From assembly GCA_024529925.1 (NCBI GenBank), contig JAFEUB010000909.1, positions 1,023,501-1,087,500 on the forward strand: 64,000 nt of DNA, in the 5' to 3' direction. The DNA comes from Ophthalmolycus amberensis (Eukaryota > Chordata > Actinopteri > Perciformes > Zoarcidae). This document shows positions 1 to 11,549 of this stretch, piece by piece. The translations under genes were made by a program, and so were the position numbers. Every line of letters starts with the position of its first letter. Within the stretch, counting starts at the first letter, position 1. The notes under the pieces are model-generated. The model was not told where the DNA came from. It ran no database searches and was given only the letters and a program-made list of their open reading frames with translations.

Positions 1-2707
1 GTTCGGTGTCCAAACACCTGGTTTTACCGCTGCTGTGCGTCTTGGGGCTGAACTCTTGAAACACCGGTATGATGCCTGTGCTGTTTGGTGTGGGCCGGTC
101 TACCTCTCTTCCCCCTGTGATGGCAAGTTACACGTCACCTCCTCTTAACGCTGGTGCACATTAGATCATGCTCTTGAAACATGAATAACACTCTGTATGT
201 AGCTAATAATCCCAGTGTGGTGACTGCAACTGCATGCACTACTCGTTCATCCTGTACATCATATCATGAACAACACTAGAGGACGACTCATATGTATGCC
301 ACAATGGACAGAAGCAGTATCCATAGCAACATATGCTGTGGCATAGGTAAAAAAAATACTTAATGCAGCTCAGACTAGAGGTTAAAATGTTGGATAATTC
401 AATTGTTTTAGAAATAAACCACAGCATAAATAAATTAGTTTTCACTCACATTAGTGGCTCCATACTAATATTACACACTGGAGTTTAAAGCAGCATTGAC
501 CTTGAGGAGTTTGTACTGCTTCAGGTCTCTAATACAATGTTTCATCTTCTTGCTCCTCCCTGCAGACTCATTGGCTGGTATCTTCCAGGCAGGAGGGATT
601 CAAGATATCCGTGAGTATTATTACTGGGATTACAAGCAGCGGGGCATTTGTTTGGAGAAGCTTCTGGAGGATCTGGCGAAGGCTCCGGAGCAAAGTGTTG
701 TTGTTCTGTCAGCATCTGCCCACTATCCTACCGGAGCAGACCTCACTCAGAATCAATGGGCTCTGATTGCAGATCTCATCATGGTAACAGACATGTACAT
801 TTATGCCCTCTAACCAAAATTGTCAAGTAGCTCTTCACTCCTACTTAGCTCATTTGCTGTGCACTCTTTCAACAGAGGCGTAGGCTTTTCCCTTTCTTCT
901 TGCTGCCTCCTCAGGCGCTCTGCTATGGAGATTTAGAGAGGGGTGCCTGGCCTGTTCAGTACTGTGCATCGCAGGGGATGGAGCTCCTCTGTGCTCAGTC
1001 GTTCTCCCACTGCTTTGGACTATATGGTGAGTAAGTGATGTTAGGAATACCACTCAACTCAATGGTATATGTGTTTCACCCTATGGCCATGGGCCACAAT
1101 GAGCCCATGCAACAAAACGTGATCTGTGACGTTATATCTGTATTGCCCCGAGCAAATACAGATATAAAAAGAAAATACAGAACGTCAAGTTGAATTTTTA
1201 TGCCAGAAAATGTATGCTGAGTTTCTACGGAGTCACAGTTACCTTTCAGTTTGGAGCTTTATACAGAGGAAACCTCTTAAAGTGATCACGTCTGGCCGAG
1301 TCGAATGATCACCAGTGATCACTATAATCACTTTCTACTGGATTATCAACACATTGTCAGGCAGGTTGTTATTTTTGGGACATTTTATGCCTTTATTTAA
1401 TTGTGATAGTGGAGAGAAAGTAGGGGAATTACATGCAGCAAACGGTCCTGCTAGCAAGCCGGCAATTGAACCGGAGACTCGCTGCTCAGGGTTTTTGTGC
1501 CCATGGTGTCGCCTATCGGGTCGCCTCAGATTGAGAGGAACATCAGCTTATTTCTGTAAGACCTGGTGAACAGTCACTTGCCCAGAACTGAGTGCTGTAT
1601 TTCATTTTCAAAACTGTCCCTCTTCAACTTCATTGTCAATAGCAGAAACATAAGAGAAAGGGAGCGCAACATTACACTATACTGCTGGAACACAGTGTTC
1701 CTCCACATCAGACTCATCTTCTACTTCCTTTTGCAAGGTGAGGCTGTCGGGCACCTTCTGTGCGTCTTAAAGCAGAACTCCCTCCTGTTTTCCATGGAGT
1801 CTCAAGCTGACAAAATAGTGAGGTCACTCTGGGCGCAGCCATCCGTAGGAGGAGCACATGTTGTTGCCACAGTGCTCAGTAACCCAGCCCATCTTGTTGA
1901 ATGGTGAGTAATGCTCCATTTGAATGTATAATCTATCTTTTGAAGAATGCGGCTTGGGCGGCCACATTGCTGCTGTATCAGTAGATGTCCATAGCGATGG
2001 CTGGACGGTTTCAGGCCTTCCCTCAGGCATGCAATGCTTCAAAAAGTTGAACTGGTGATGAAATCCTTTATTTAAAAAATACACCTTTTGCTCAATGGAT
2101 CTTTCATGTTTTGCAAATCCTGAATTATATGCTTTAGATATAAATTCCCAAAATGCTGTCCACTTGTTCTGTTTCCCAGGAAGGAAGAAGTAAAGTGCAT
2201 TGTGGAGAGATGTATGCTGATCAGAGAAATTTTGAGAGACAAGCTGAGGCTTTTGGGAACTCCGGGTTGCTGGGACCATCTGACTCAGCAAGGTGGACTC
2301 TACTGTTTTACAGGCTTGAATGGTGAGTTTCTGCCAGGTTGGACTTTTGTCCGTGTTATATAATATGCACTTATTGCAGTTAATCAATTTGAAATAAATA
2401 TTCATCTACTTGATTTTGTAAAAATAGAGATAATTGTTAATGATACCGATTTACATGAATTGCTGTAAAGCTTTTTCACATGAACATTTAGTTTGAATAC
2501 TTCCTTTCCTTCCATGATATCATAAATCCAGATGTGCTTTCACAATATTTCTTGTTTTTTGTTTTAGGTGGGCAGGTAGAATTTTTGTCTCAGAAGAGAC
2601 ATGTGTATCTGCTCCCCAGTGGCTGTCTAAACGTGAGTGCAATCAACAGTCGTAACCTGGACTATATCGTCGAGTCCATTCATCTGGCTCTGACCACGTC
2701 CTTCTGA
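1..2707 (+). CDS. got1l1: got1l1, aspartate aminotransferase-like 1 (3' part, predicted pseudoenzyme)
   Basis: Six exons are visible: 1-122 (cut by the window edge), 566-783, 876-1026, 1738-1903, 2180-2322 and 2568-2707 (stop TGA 2705-2707). Joined, they align through the large and C-terminal domains of cytosolic aspartate aminotransferase (GOT1): family landmarks include PVYLSSP, GGIQDIREYYYWD, FPFF, CAQSFS, GLYGE, TPGCWDHLT, FTGLN and VYLLPSG. Phases agree at every junction, and all introns are GT-AG except the first, which uses a GC donor. Family knowledge: GOT1 is a PLP enzyme with a Schiff-base lysine in the QSFSKNFG motif. Here that position is His (codon 1008-1010), and the NPTG Asn is Tyr (724-726). 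Trp140, Asp222, Tyr225, Arg266, Arg292 and Arg386 equivalents are also changed, so transamination is unlikely. GOT1L1 rather than GOT1 is inferred from this divergence and from linkage to rab11fip1. The exons for the N-terminal part lie left of the window. Confidence 0.9.
123..565 (+). other. got1l1 intron with a GC-AG border
   Basis: The upstream exon must end at 122 to keep frame. The bases that follow are GCAAGT, a good match to the GC-donor consensus; there is no GT in register. The acceptor is CTCCCTGCAG at 556-565. Joined in phase 1, the protein reads SSPCDDSLAGIF, the same spacing from SSP to the conserved Phe as in GOT1. The rest of the intron shows no other feature. Confidence 0.75.
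1027..1737 (+). other. got1l1 intron, 711 bp
   Basis: The donor is GTGAGT at 1027 and the acceptor TTTTGCAAG ends at 1737. It joins phase 1 to give GLYGEAVG, the place of GOT1 GLYNERVG. Open frames inside it (for example 1315-1569) show no family resemblance. No repeat was recognised. Confidence 0.8.
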
Positions 2708-2939
2708 CCATGTGGCACTACAATCAGTGTCAAAGGGGCTTTCCAGTCTGACTGACATTCTCATTTAAATCAAACCTTTCATGTGTCACAGTTTCAAGGC
2801 TACTGTTATTACAATTGTAGGTTCAGCTATTGCAAAGTACATCTGGTAAACATACAGACAAATGGAGACCAACATATGATTGCTTATTGAATCATCCCTG
2901 CCTTTTCATGACAGAGGTGCAATCTATCCAACTATAAAG

Positions 2940-3110
2940 CGAGGAAGCAAGTCTGTCTGTGCATTCTTGGCATATCTCGAGAACGGCTCATCTGATCCAC
3001 TTCACACTTGGAGGGTGTATTGCTGGGGACCCAAGGGAGTACTTTGATAAGTTTGGTACAATCTCGACACGCGACACATTCAATATTTATAAACTTTTAA
3101 ATAAATGAAA
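2940..3110. repeat. possible dispersed repeat fragment
   Basis: The stretch from GAGGAAGCAAGTCTGTCTGT through the 'catatctcgagaacggctca' and 'ggtgtattgctggggaccca' segments resembles an interspersed repeat common in teleost genomes. It is recognised by memory only, and no second copy was found in this window. Confidence 0.35.
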
Positions 3111-3216
3111 ATGATCACAGCTAATTTCCAAACAGGCATTATTTGGATAAACCCACCACGTATTCAAAATCAAAATGGTTACTTCCTCGCATGGAAACAT
3201 ATGCGAAACAAATAAA
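3100..3216 (+). terminator. candidate got1l1 poly(A) signals
   Basis: AATAAA hexamers at 3100-3105 and 3211-3216 are the first on the + strand after the got1l1 stop, giving a 3' UTR of about 0.4-0.5 kb. This is inference only; no transcript evidence is available. Confidence 0.35.
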
Positions 3217-3289
3217 GTGACATATTGAGAGTCCTCAAAACGTTCTTTCTTAAGTCAAACTTTTAAGACCGCTCAGTAGAAAGTCCTGC

Positions 3290-3560
3290 ATCAGCACAGT
3301 GTACTTAAATGTACTTTACATATGTTCAAGATGGAGCTTTTAAGTTATGATGCTGGAAAGTTAAATGAATAATAATTCCTCGTATTTTATTGACTGTATA
3401 TTTTGTTTGTAAAATCTGAATCTGCAAAGCAACTAACATTTGTATGTCAGGTAAATGTATTATAGTAGAATGTTTTCCTCTGAAGTAGAACTACAGTAAG
3501 AAGTATGCAGTTGAGTTGCATATTTTGCACATTTTTAAATGCTTTGGTATTCTTTTGTAA
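3290..3560 (-). repeat. repeat family B (short nonautonomous element), reverse-oriented fragment
   Basis: The reverse complement of this stretch has the same order of blocks as the fuller copy at 9060-9632: a 'tactttt/ctactac' block, a 'cagattcagat' block, and the 'ataaataaa' and 'gtactt' motifs. It lies about 0.6 kb after the got1l1 stop. The ends are diffuse. Confidence 0.5.
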
Positions 3561-4074
3561 GTTATTTTGGGGTACAATGAGTTAGAATAGCAACATAATT
3601 CAATATTTTTCATATCCAAACAATCAATCTATGGCTGTTTGGGGCCCTTTCAGTCGTGTCTGCAGGCCCAGGTTGCCTACCTTGTCTCAAGGTAAAGTCT
3701 GCCCCTGGTGTGTTTTCCTGAACCAGAGTCTTCACTTCACTGGTGTTTCTCACCGTGAGTAACCGCAACTTGGGTATGTGATGCAACTACTATTGCCATG
3801 GCAGCTGAGGATCCGAGAAAGCACAGAGTCGAGTGGGAAGTTGTTTGTATGAGCTGTTCTCGAGAAAGCTGCGAACAGCAAACATTCGGTCTGAATAGGC
3901 TTTTTTTTCAGCTCAGCCATAGTTAAAATAATAAAACAGTGATGGAGTAAAAATTTGTGTTGAGATTTTGTCGCTTTACCTGCTTTTGTCTGCAGCAAAT
4001 ATTGTCAGTCACTTCAAGGTTTACAGGTTTAAATGTATAAATGTGTTTACACAGCTGGGTAGGCTTTGTCTCCT

Positions 4075-4735
4075 ATTGTTTAATCCGTACACAAATGTAA
4101 AATTAAATGTAAAAATATTCATTTGTGGTTCTACAAAGGGAAAAAACAATTTTTTAAGTGTTTGCTTTTGTATGGAATAATGATGAAATTTGTAAGATCA
4201 GGCCACATACTCCAAAGAAGTATAGGGGGCAGCATTTCACCTCTAACTGGGTCCATACAATCTAAAGTTACTGTCATCAGTTATTTAAAAAAAGCCAACT
4301 TCTAACTTACAGCATGGCAAAAATATGCAAAACTCCATCAAACAGTTGAAACTCTGAGAGCCTTTGGCCTGTCGTTGATATTGGATTAAATCCTAAGTGG
4401 CAGAAAGGAGAAAAGAAGCCACAACCTCTCCTGCTGGGTGCTGCAGTGACTCACTATTGCCTCTCGATGTACAAGTGGTATTAGAGTTCAGGAAAGGCCG
4501 CGGCTAGCTGGTTAGCATGCTCATTTCAGTCGATCTTTCATACATGTCTTTGACATTATGTTAACAGCGTTATTCCTTAACATTCTGTTGATATTGTGAG
4601 TTCAATGTCTTACACAGTGCACCTTTAAACAAAGGAGAAACAAACAAATGTTAGAATGGTATCGATCTTCTAACTTAACTCTTGGCAAGAACGTGACTAA
4701 GTGCATTTCCCATAATGTCAAACTATTCATTTACG
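4075..4735. repeat. repeat family A (inverted-repeat MITE), broken copy
   Basis: It holds the family block 'gtttaatccgtacacaaatg' near 4079, a 'ctagctggttagcatgct' block near 4504 and a terminal arm at 4668-4735 ('ctcttggcaagaa' ... 'cccataatgtcaaacta'). The same blocks appear in the copies near 40040, 50560, 56265, 60195 and 62745. The middle is diverged or replaced by other sequence. Confidence 0.6.
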
Positions 4736-5230
4736 TATGTAGTGGACATGTCATCGATATGTTAATGTCAAGAATGGGTGTTAGTCACTATATATTAAAC
4801 TAACATCAGTGAGTTGTTCTATAGTTTTAATTTTGTAAAATCAATGAAGGTATATTACGTTTGTGTGGCTATATTACTGCACTCCGTTCATCTGTAGAAG
4901 ACCACCAGACCACTTACCAGTAAGATCTATTTAATACAAGGTGAATTAAGAGCTTACCAGTGCCCATGAGAAACCTTTAGAGGGAAAGGCCTTGTTCAAA
5001 CAGCATATATTAGTTACTGCCTTCAAATGAAAGGATTAAATAAGGAACCCATGCGTTCACAGCAGATCTCAGCTGCTTTTATAATTTAACTGGGTTGAAG
5101 GCCATCCATTACACTGTGATTTTAATGGACTCAGAAGCTCATTCAGTGAGTGACTAAGGACGCCTCAGTGTTCTACTACAACTCAGGTGTTTTGTTCCAG
5201 CAGTCGTCCAATGTTTTAGATGTGGTTTTT

Positions 5231-5414
5231 TGATTTAGTATCTTTCTGATGTTATTCATGTCTCAAATGGCATTTTATGTTGTTATGTATTAGTTGTAAT
5301 GGGTTTTCTGTCTGTTGTGCACTGTGGAAACTATGTCTATTGTTGTCTGTATGAGTCGATTTGGTGGAAAATGAGTTTCCCCATGGGGAATTAATAAAGC
5401 TTTATAATCTAATC
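5231..5414 (+). mobile_element. 3' end of a non-LTR retrotransposon (LINE), copy 1
   Basis: About 180 bp ends in 'gagtttccccatggggaatt', then AATAAAG and a tail starting TCTAATC. The same 3' end, with a longer TCTAA tail, recurs at 60681-60894, and a reversed piece sits at 9298-9355. A short tandem tail after a conserved 3' UTR is typical of 5'-truncated LINEs (CR1/L2/Rex1-like). The exact family cannot be fixed by eye. Confidence 0.7.
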
Positions 5415-5528
5415 ATGCTGAGTAGACAACCTTGACCTTAACAATGTCACAAACATTTGCGCTTCTTGTATAAATATATATGTTTGATGTATGTTAGTCC
5501 CTGATTATATCCAAATATCAAAAGGTAC

Positions 5529-5867
5529 GGCTAGGCAATATCAATATTATATTGATATTCTGATTTGAAACTGGATATTGTCTTAGATTTTGAATATCGG
5601 AATAAGTGTTGTATTTTCTTGGTTTTAAAGGCTGAATTACAGTAATTGATGTAACTTACTGAACTTACCGGACTGTTCTCGCTGTTCTATTATTTGCCAT
5701 TATTTACAGACTTAGTCATTATATCCACATTACTGATCACGATGCTGATGATGTGTAAAGAATTTGTGAAAGCCCCAATGGTCAACCCAACAATACTGTC
5801 GAAATACCGATAAAGTATTTAGTAAAAGATATTGTGATTTATGAGTTTCTCAATACTTCCCCGCCCT
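5529..5867. mobile_element. MITE-like DNA transposon with a 'ggctaggcaatat' end
   Basis: It starts 'ggctaggcaatatcaatat' and ends near 'tacttccccgccct', with the body blocks 'ctgaacttaccggactgttc' and 'agtcattatatccacattac'. This order matches a MITE I recognise from percomorph genomes that begins 'gggctgggcaatat'. The terminal repeats are degenerate. It carries no coding sequence. Confidence 0.65.
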
Positions 5868-6698
5868 ATTCCGAGGTCAGGATGACATATGTTTATTAAT
5901 TATTGCCTCATATAACACATTTCTTCTCATTAACCAGGTTTGTGACTCAGTGAAGGACTGCAGTATCAATACCTTCATATCTGACTGCCAAAGTGGCAGA
6001 CTGATCAAATGACGAGATCAAATGACGAGAAGCCAAAAGATTTGTATTTAAATGATTTAATTTAAAAAATAATGTACTTGATGCTGCAGGTTTAAGAGGT
6101 CGGGTGCTTCCCACAGAGCAACCTTTATTCTGAAAAGAGTTGTATTTGAATTGGATTACTTGGGGTTTATCCTGCCAAACAATGTTTTTAGTAACATTTC
6201 CTTTCAACTGAGAAGCATTTTCAAATGATGTGAACGTATTGTAAAGCAAATGACTGCTCATCTGGAAACATTAATGAGTAATTCCCTCTGTCATGCAGGT
6301 CTGTGTGGACACACTTTTGTGGAAAACATGCTGCTTTTATATAACTAACTATATACCCTCTTTTCATTTGAGAGATATGCCACTATTGTACTGGATACTG
6401 TGTAGTTCTGAGAAACAGATTGCCACGAAGTATTTAATGGAGGCAGTGTGCTCGCTCTTTTCATTTCAGTGACCCTTGGTAAACAATGAGGATAATCAAC
6501 ATCCACCATCACACAGAGTCTGAGCCATTAGATGCTGTTTGGAGCTCTTTGATTTGCATCCGAGTGTGAATTTTCAAGTTTTCAAGTTTGCGATTAGTTG
6601 TTTACATGCATCCTAATATTCCACATACTGTTATCCCTGCATACATGAATAAAGGGGATTGCCTAAATACAAATATTACCAAGAAAACTGGAATTACC

Positions 6699-8407
6699 GG
6701 GCCCCGTGCCACGTAAGTGGTTCAGCAAAGTCGATCAAATGTCCTATTAGCCAGCCTACATGAACGAGATGATTGATGTCAGGCTATCTCGGTTCCTGCA
6801 AGGCTGATCCGCTCTCAAACAGTCTCGTTAATTCGAACCAGACGATCGGGATCAGGATGATTGCGCGTGCTCGTCCTACGTCAAAAGGGGGAAGCGTCGA
6901 TCACCGAAACCATGATGTTCTAACAGTACAATGTTAAATAAAGTCAAAGAAAGAGTGTCTTTTTACTCCGCTGACGAGCAGGAGATGATCATGAACGCAT
7001 GAGGATTTCAAGATCATAATCACGGCAAAATATAACACCGCCACCGCTGCGAGGGCTAGACAGGAAGCACGGCAAAACATCACAGACAAGTTAAATGCGT
7101 GTTGGGAAAATGTATCAGCTAATTTTAATGCCTCATCACCCCAATCAATCAGATTATATGTCTTTAAATGTGCCTGCTGGCAGTAGGCTTCATGGATGCA
7201 TCATCCAATGAGATCTATAGCGACAATAATGATCTCAACTCTTTCAGAATAAGTAGATAAAAACAAGCCCAAAGAGGATCTAACTGATACGAATTAATAT
7301 GAGGATATATGTACTGTATGCCCTTATGTATCATGTAGCCTACTATATATGTGTATATACATGTATGTGTAGATTACCATATAGAACTAGTTTGAATATG
7401 TGTGTGTGAGAATCTGTTTATGGGCGGATCAGTATGTGTATTATTCATAATCAGACATTCAATCAATTGACGCAGTGAAAAGAAATAGTGTCTGATTCTC
7501 TCTATTCTTATCATGAGTCCACCTTAATCATTTTCTACAATAATGATGTGCTGGTGTACTAATAACACTGTCATATCATTATGAGTGCTTTAACCCCATG
7601 TATGCAACCCAGCCATCAAGAGGACATGGGAGCAAGTAAACACTAAGTAAGCACACACACAATTCAGAATGGTAGTCAATACAATATGTGCCATGGTAAT
7701 GTAATGAACACATCCATAAGTTTATTAAGCGCCAAATAAACTTTGCGAACAGCACGGCATGCAGCGGCTTTCCCCATGTTCTCCGCATCGCCGACACTGT
7801 ACTAAAATGTAGCACTCGCAGAACAGCGCAAGGCTGCATCCAGTCTGTGAGACAGTCAGTGCTCGGCTGGGCGTGTGGTGTTCAATGTATGGCTCGAGAA
7901 GGTCTAAATAAATGATTCCTTGTCGGCAGAATGGATAGCGCTCGTATAGGAAGTCATCATGATGTGATAACGGATCTTGGCGATGTGGAAGAACTCTCTC
8001 CCTATAAAACGCTAATCCAACTAATATCCTCCTTCATCAGTGGGATCTATGAGGAAGGGAGCTGGACATTAATGCAATAGATGCTTCTTAGTTTGCTCAG
8101 CTGGTTTTAAGGATCACCGTGTGTCTCACTTTACATGCATTTCCGGAACTCCCGTATAACCCCCAGTATATGCGCAAGCGCATTAGACTACCGTATATGA
8201 CAGGAGCTGCCATTCTTTCCGGGGGAGTGGCAGCTTATCCAGCTACCTTCACTGAGCCTGCGCTGGAGCAGGTTCAAGCTTTTGGATGTGTTGCCATGGT
8301 GATTTTGCCGAACTTGCTTCGTGGAACCGAAAAGCCTGATCTACGTCATCTTATCCTGAAAAAAGTATCCGGCTAACTAAGTTAGACACGTACGTGGCAC
8401 GGGGCCC
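6699..8407. mobile_element. 1.7-kb DNA transposon with perfect 17-bp terminal inverted repeats
   Basis: The left end GGGCCCCGTGCCACGTA (6699-6715) and the right end TACGTGGCACGGGGCCC (8391-8407) are exact reverse complements, 1709 bp apart. A decayed Myb/SANT-like reading frame lies near the left end (6931-7186), and no transposase (DDE nuclease) frame remains. A Myb-like accessory protein together with G/C-rich ends points to the Harbinger/ISL2EU-type superfamilies, but this is inference. The flanks (ATTACC left, TGGTCTA right) show no clear target duplication, so the superfamily stays open. Confidence 0.75.
6931..7186 (+). pseudogene. broken Myb/SANT-like gene inside the transposon
   Basis: From ATG at 6931 the frame reads through SADEQEMIMNA, then hits a stop at about 7000. 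One frame over it continues EDFKIIITAKYNTATAARAR and QEARQNITDKLNACWENV up to TAG at 7184-7186. The pattern (DEQE...I...Y/-EDFK.II.AK.NTA.A..AR.EA.Q.I.D.LNA.W) is typical of Myb/SANT-like DNA-binding domains carried by fish DNA transposons and their domesticated relatives. A single frameshift near 6998-7001 separates the halves, so it is not functional. Confidence 0.5.
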
Positions 8408-9059
8408 TGGTCTACAAAAATCTAAAGTAATGGGAGAAAGGTGTTGCTTGCCTTCCAGTTAATATCAGCACCAGTTAATATCACATCCTTTTCTCAGATT
8501 TAGAGTAGATACCACAGGATAGATTCACATACATTTTTATCCCCCAAACACAGGCTGTGAAGGTTGAATTATTCAACGCCATGTAAAGCTGTAAGCACAG
8601 GAACACACCATGGTGACTCATCACATCGTTATTTCTCAGGGATTGAAGTTTTCACACTGTGTGTTTGACCTTTGAGAAAAGCTCCCTCTGAACACTGTCT
8701 CCGAGGAGCGCACGACATTCTGAGGTACATTCTTGTTTAATTTCCTGTTTAATTGCGTTTGGGATTGTTCACAAGTTCTTCAGGTGTAAGATGTTTTTGT
8801 CCACGCGCTTCAGATAAGAGAGATTGAGGACCATATAAAACAGCATCAATACTCCCAAAGTTTTAGAAAGCAAAGTTACACAAAAGGCCAATCTGAAGTA
8901 TTGTAACGTTGTTTTGAAGTTATGGGTTTTAGCTTTGTTTTTTCATTCATAGATTTTGTACTAACATCTCGTGTGAATTCTGTCAGCCAGGAGCTCGTTC
9001 TTCTCTTTGTACAAAATGACACAGCTGCTGGTCATATGGTCAAATGTTGTTGTAAACTT

Positions 9060-9632
9060 AAATGCAGTGCTGCACAGTACTAAGTACACTTATTTGAGTG
9101 CAGTGCTGATACTGTATGTACAATTTTGAGGTACTTTGTGCTGTGAACATTTTCTGCTACTTTATATCTCTACACCACTACAAATTGGAGGCAAACATTG
9201 TACTTTTTACTCAACTACAACTTTATCTGAGTTACTAGTTACTTTGCAGATTCAGATCATTAACACAAAATATAATCAAACAATAAATGGTGATGTATTA
9301 TATTAAGATAACATAAGACTTTACTGATCCCCAGGGTGGGGTGTTAAAAAGCTTCCCATCAGTATATAAAGTAATCAAAATTACCAGCTGCAACATTGAA
9401 GTTATGAACACATTAATGCAGAAGCAATTAAAATGCTATAATGTTGTAAATGCTATTCTAAAATGGGCCGTTCTCCATTCTTATTTATACTTTGAGTTTA
9501 TTTTGATGCTAATACGTTTGTAGCAAAATTCTGAATGCATGATGTTTATTTGTAACAGAGTATTTCTACACTGTAGTATTGCTACTTTTACTTAAGTAAA
9601 AGATCTGAGCACTTCTTTCACCACTGCTTAAA
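9060..9632 (+). repeat. repeat family B, near full-length copy with a nested insertion
   Basis: Recognisable blocks in order: 'acaattttgaggtacttt', 'ctgctactttatatctctac', 'gtactttttactcaactaca', 'gttactttgcagattcagat', 'gtatataaagtaatcaaaat', 'accagctgcaacattgaagt' and the end block 'acttttacttaagtaaaaga'. This matches an abundant short teleost element. A LINE tail interrupts it at 9298-9355. Confidence 0.7.
9298..9355 (-). mobile_element. LINE 3'-end fragment nested in repeat B
   Basis: 'ttaagataacataagacttt' followed by 'actgatccccagggtgggg' is the reverse complement of the LINE 3' end pattern (fold-back 'ccccaNNNgggg', then the tail). It splits repeat B between its 'ggtgatgta' and 'gtatataaag' blocks, so it inserted later. 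Confidence 0.5.
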
Positions 9633-11419
9633 TGGTGGGCGAAAACACACCTTTTTTTAAATCAACATTCTGCTAGTTAGCTCAGACTCCAGAGAAAGTA
9701 GGCCTCTAATGTCAAACAGGACGACTGCAGCTGCACAGCATCTAGTCTGAGCTTGAGAACATGCAATAACAGAGAAATCTGGAAACACTTTACACAGAGA
9801 GACGGAAATAACCACAATGAAGTAGTGTGCTGTGTGCTATTGTTAGATGTTTTGTCACAGTTCCATACATGAATGAATGAACAAAAACATGCTTGTTGAT
9901 GTACCGTAGCATATACAAGATGTCAAACTGAATGAAATCACAGTAAACCCCTCCTAAAAAATCCTTGAAATATCTGACAGATTCATCAGAGCCTGTAGTG
10001 AGCTGGAAATGTTACCTCACGATTTCACTACGCTGAAGCTCACCTTAAAAATTCAAGGAGAGCATGAATAGTCGTTTTCAACAACAATAGAGGATGTACC
10101 TGCAAATGTCTTCTGTAGTTATCTTCATCTTCCATGTTTTCCTTTTTTTTGCTTAAGAAGAAATTCCTTTCATGCCATTATTATCATTCTTCAAAGTTTC
10201 TAAAAGAGGACCTTGGTTTGGAGGGACAGAAGATGAAGTTTCCAAATAAATCATTTGACATTTACAATTTTTTTTACACAAACATTTTTGAGTCTCACTC
10301 AAAAGACGCATTTTATTCACAAAGTTGAGTGTGAACTGTCATTCGTTTGTGGTTGTTGTGTTGCATTTCCATTTGCTCCGTGTTTTGACTTCTTCCAAAA
10401 AGCTCACGAAAAAGGGGTGGCTTTCCTCTGTCTTAACAGATCCTGCTGACAGGGCACTGAGCTTTATGATTGGCTGCATGCTGGAGAAAGAGTGAGGAGA
10501 GTTAAACTCTACTGATTACAACAAATCTCTTGTATCTTTAAATGAATGTGGCGAAGGCACAGACACACTGAGTACAACTTCCACTGTGAATGTCACATCA
10601 GGCTCGCCTCTAACAGGCCTGGGCATCTGGCTTCACACAAGGCTATTGATTCACAATCATGCCAGCATATATAGCTGGGATGGTTTTGTCTCTACCCCGA
10701 TTAAGAGAAACTGAGAGTCAGTTTGCACAAATGAGACACCATGCCTACAGCACTACAGCTCTGATTGTCCACCTCACAAAGGCCACTCGACATTAAGACA
10801 TCACATCACCTCACCTCCTTATCAGTCTGCCTCTCGGCCCCTTTTACAAATATTTGAAACCGGTGAAGGATGATAGTTCAAACATTAGAGCCACTATGGC
10901 AGTGAGCTCAGATAGCACTGTGACCTTTTGGGCATGCATAAGGGTGCTTGCCATGAGAATCACTAATAACTGACATTAATATGTTCATGGTTCCTCTGTA
11001 TTTCTCACAAAAATAATAATAATAATGTTTATCAGCTGGTCAGGCACTATTTCACATTAGTCCCTAGTGAAGAATATATAGTGAGACCATAGAGGAATAA
11101 AATACAGAAATTAAAAATGTAAAAACCTATTTAAAACGATATAACCTACTATATATAAATAGCTTTTGTTTATGTCACTGTACTGAGGTGTATCGTACAT
11201 GTTTTTCCGTTGATTCAGCATATATCTTCCACGGAGACACGTGCGTCAGAAGCTCCTTCAGTCATTAGAGCTGTCAGTCTGATTTAAAGGCAGACATAAA
11301 AGAGAGCCATACCCGTCCCCCACCTGTTGATCGCCTGGCAACACGCGATTAACGCTTAAAACATTGCCACATAAGTAATTGCAATTCAAATCAATACTGA
11401 TACACGAGAGGTTCCCGCG

Positions 11420-11549
11420 TCAGTGCTGAGAAACCATGTGAGTTGGTCTGTGTGAGACGCGTGCATCTCTGCCAGAAGCGCGCAGGGGCTCCGCGCTTTA
11501 TCTCTCCAGCGATCATCTTCTGCTTCTGAAAACTGAGGACCAACACACG
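11420..11549 (+). other. candidate noncoding first exon or promoter of prlhr2
   Basis: This short CpG-bearing block contrasts with its AT-rich surroundings and ends in CACACG before the donor-like GTAGGTGCG at 11550. The prlhr2 coding exon is preceded by a good acceptor (TTTCAG ending at 13002), which implies a spliced 5' UTR exon upstream. This block is the best visible candidate. Inference only. Confidence 0.3.

Noticed and set aside
1824..2405. 193-codon open frame on the minus strand across got1l1 exons 4-5
   Set aside because: It overlaps well-supported got1l1 exons antisense and has no recognisable domain; it is a shadow of the coding strand plus intron.
8119..8376. 85-codon frame at the right end of the 1.7-kb transposon
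   Set aside because: Lies within the element, has no transposase motif, and ends just before the terminal repeat; chance frame.
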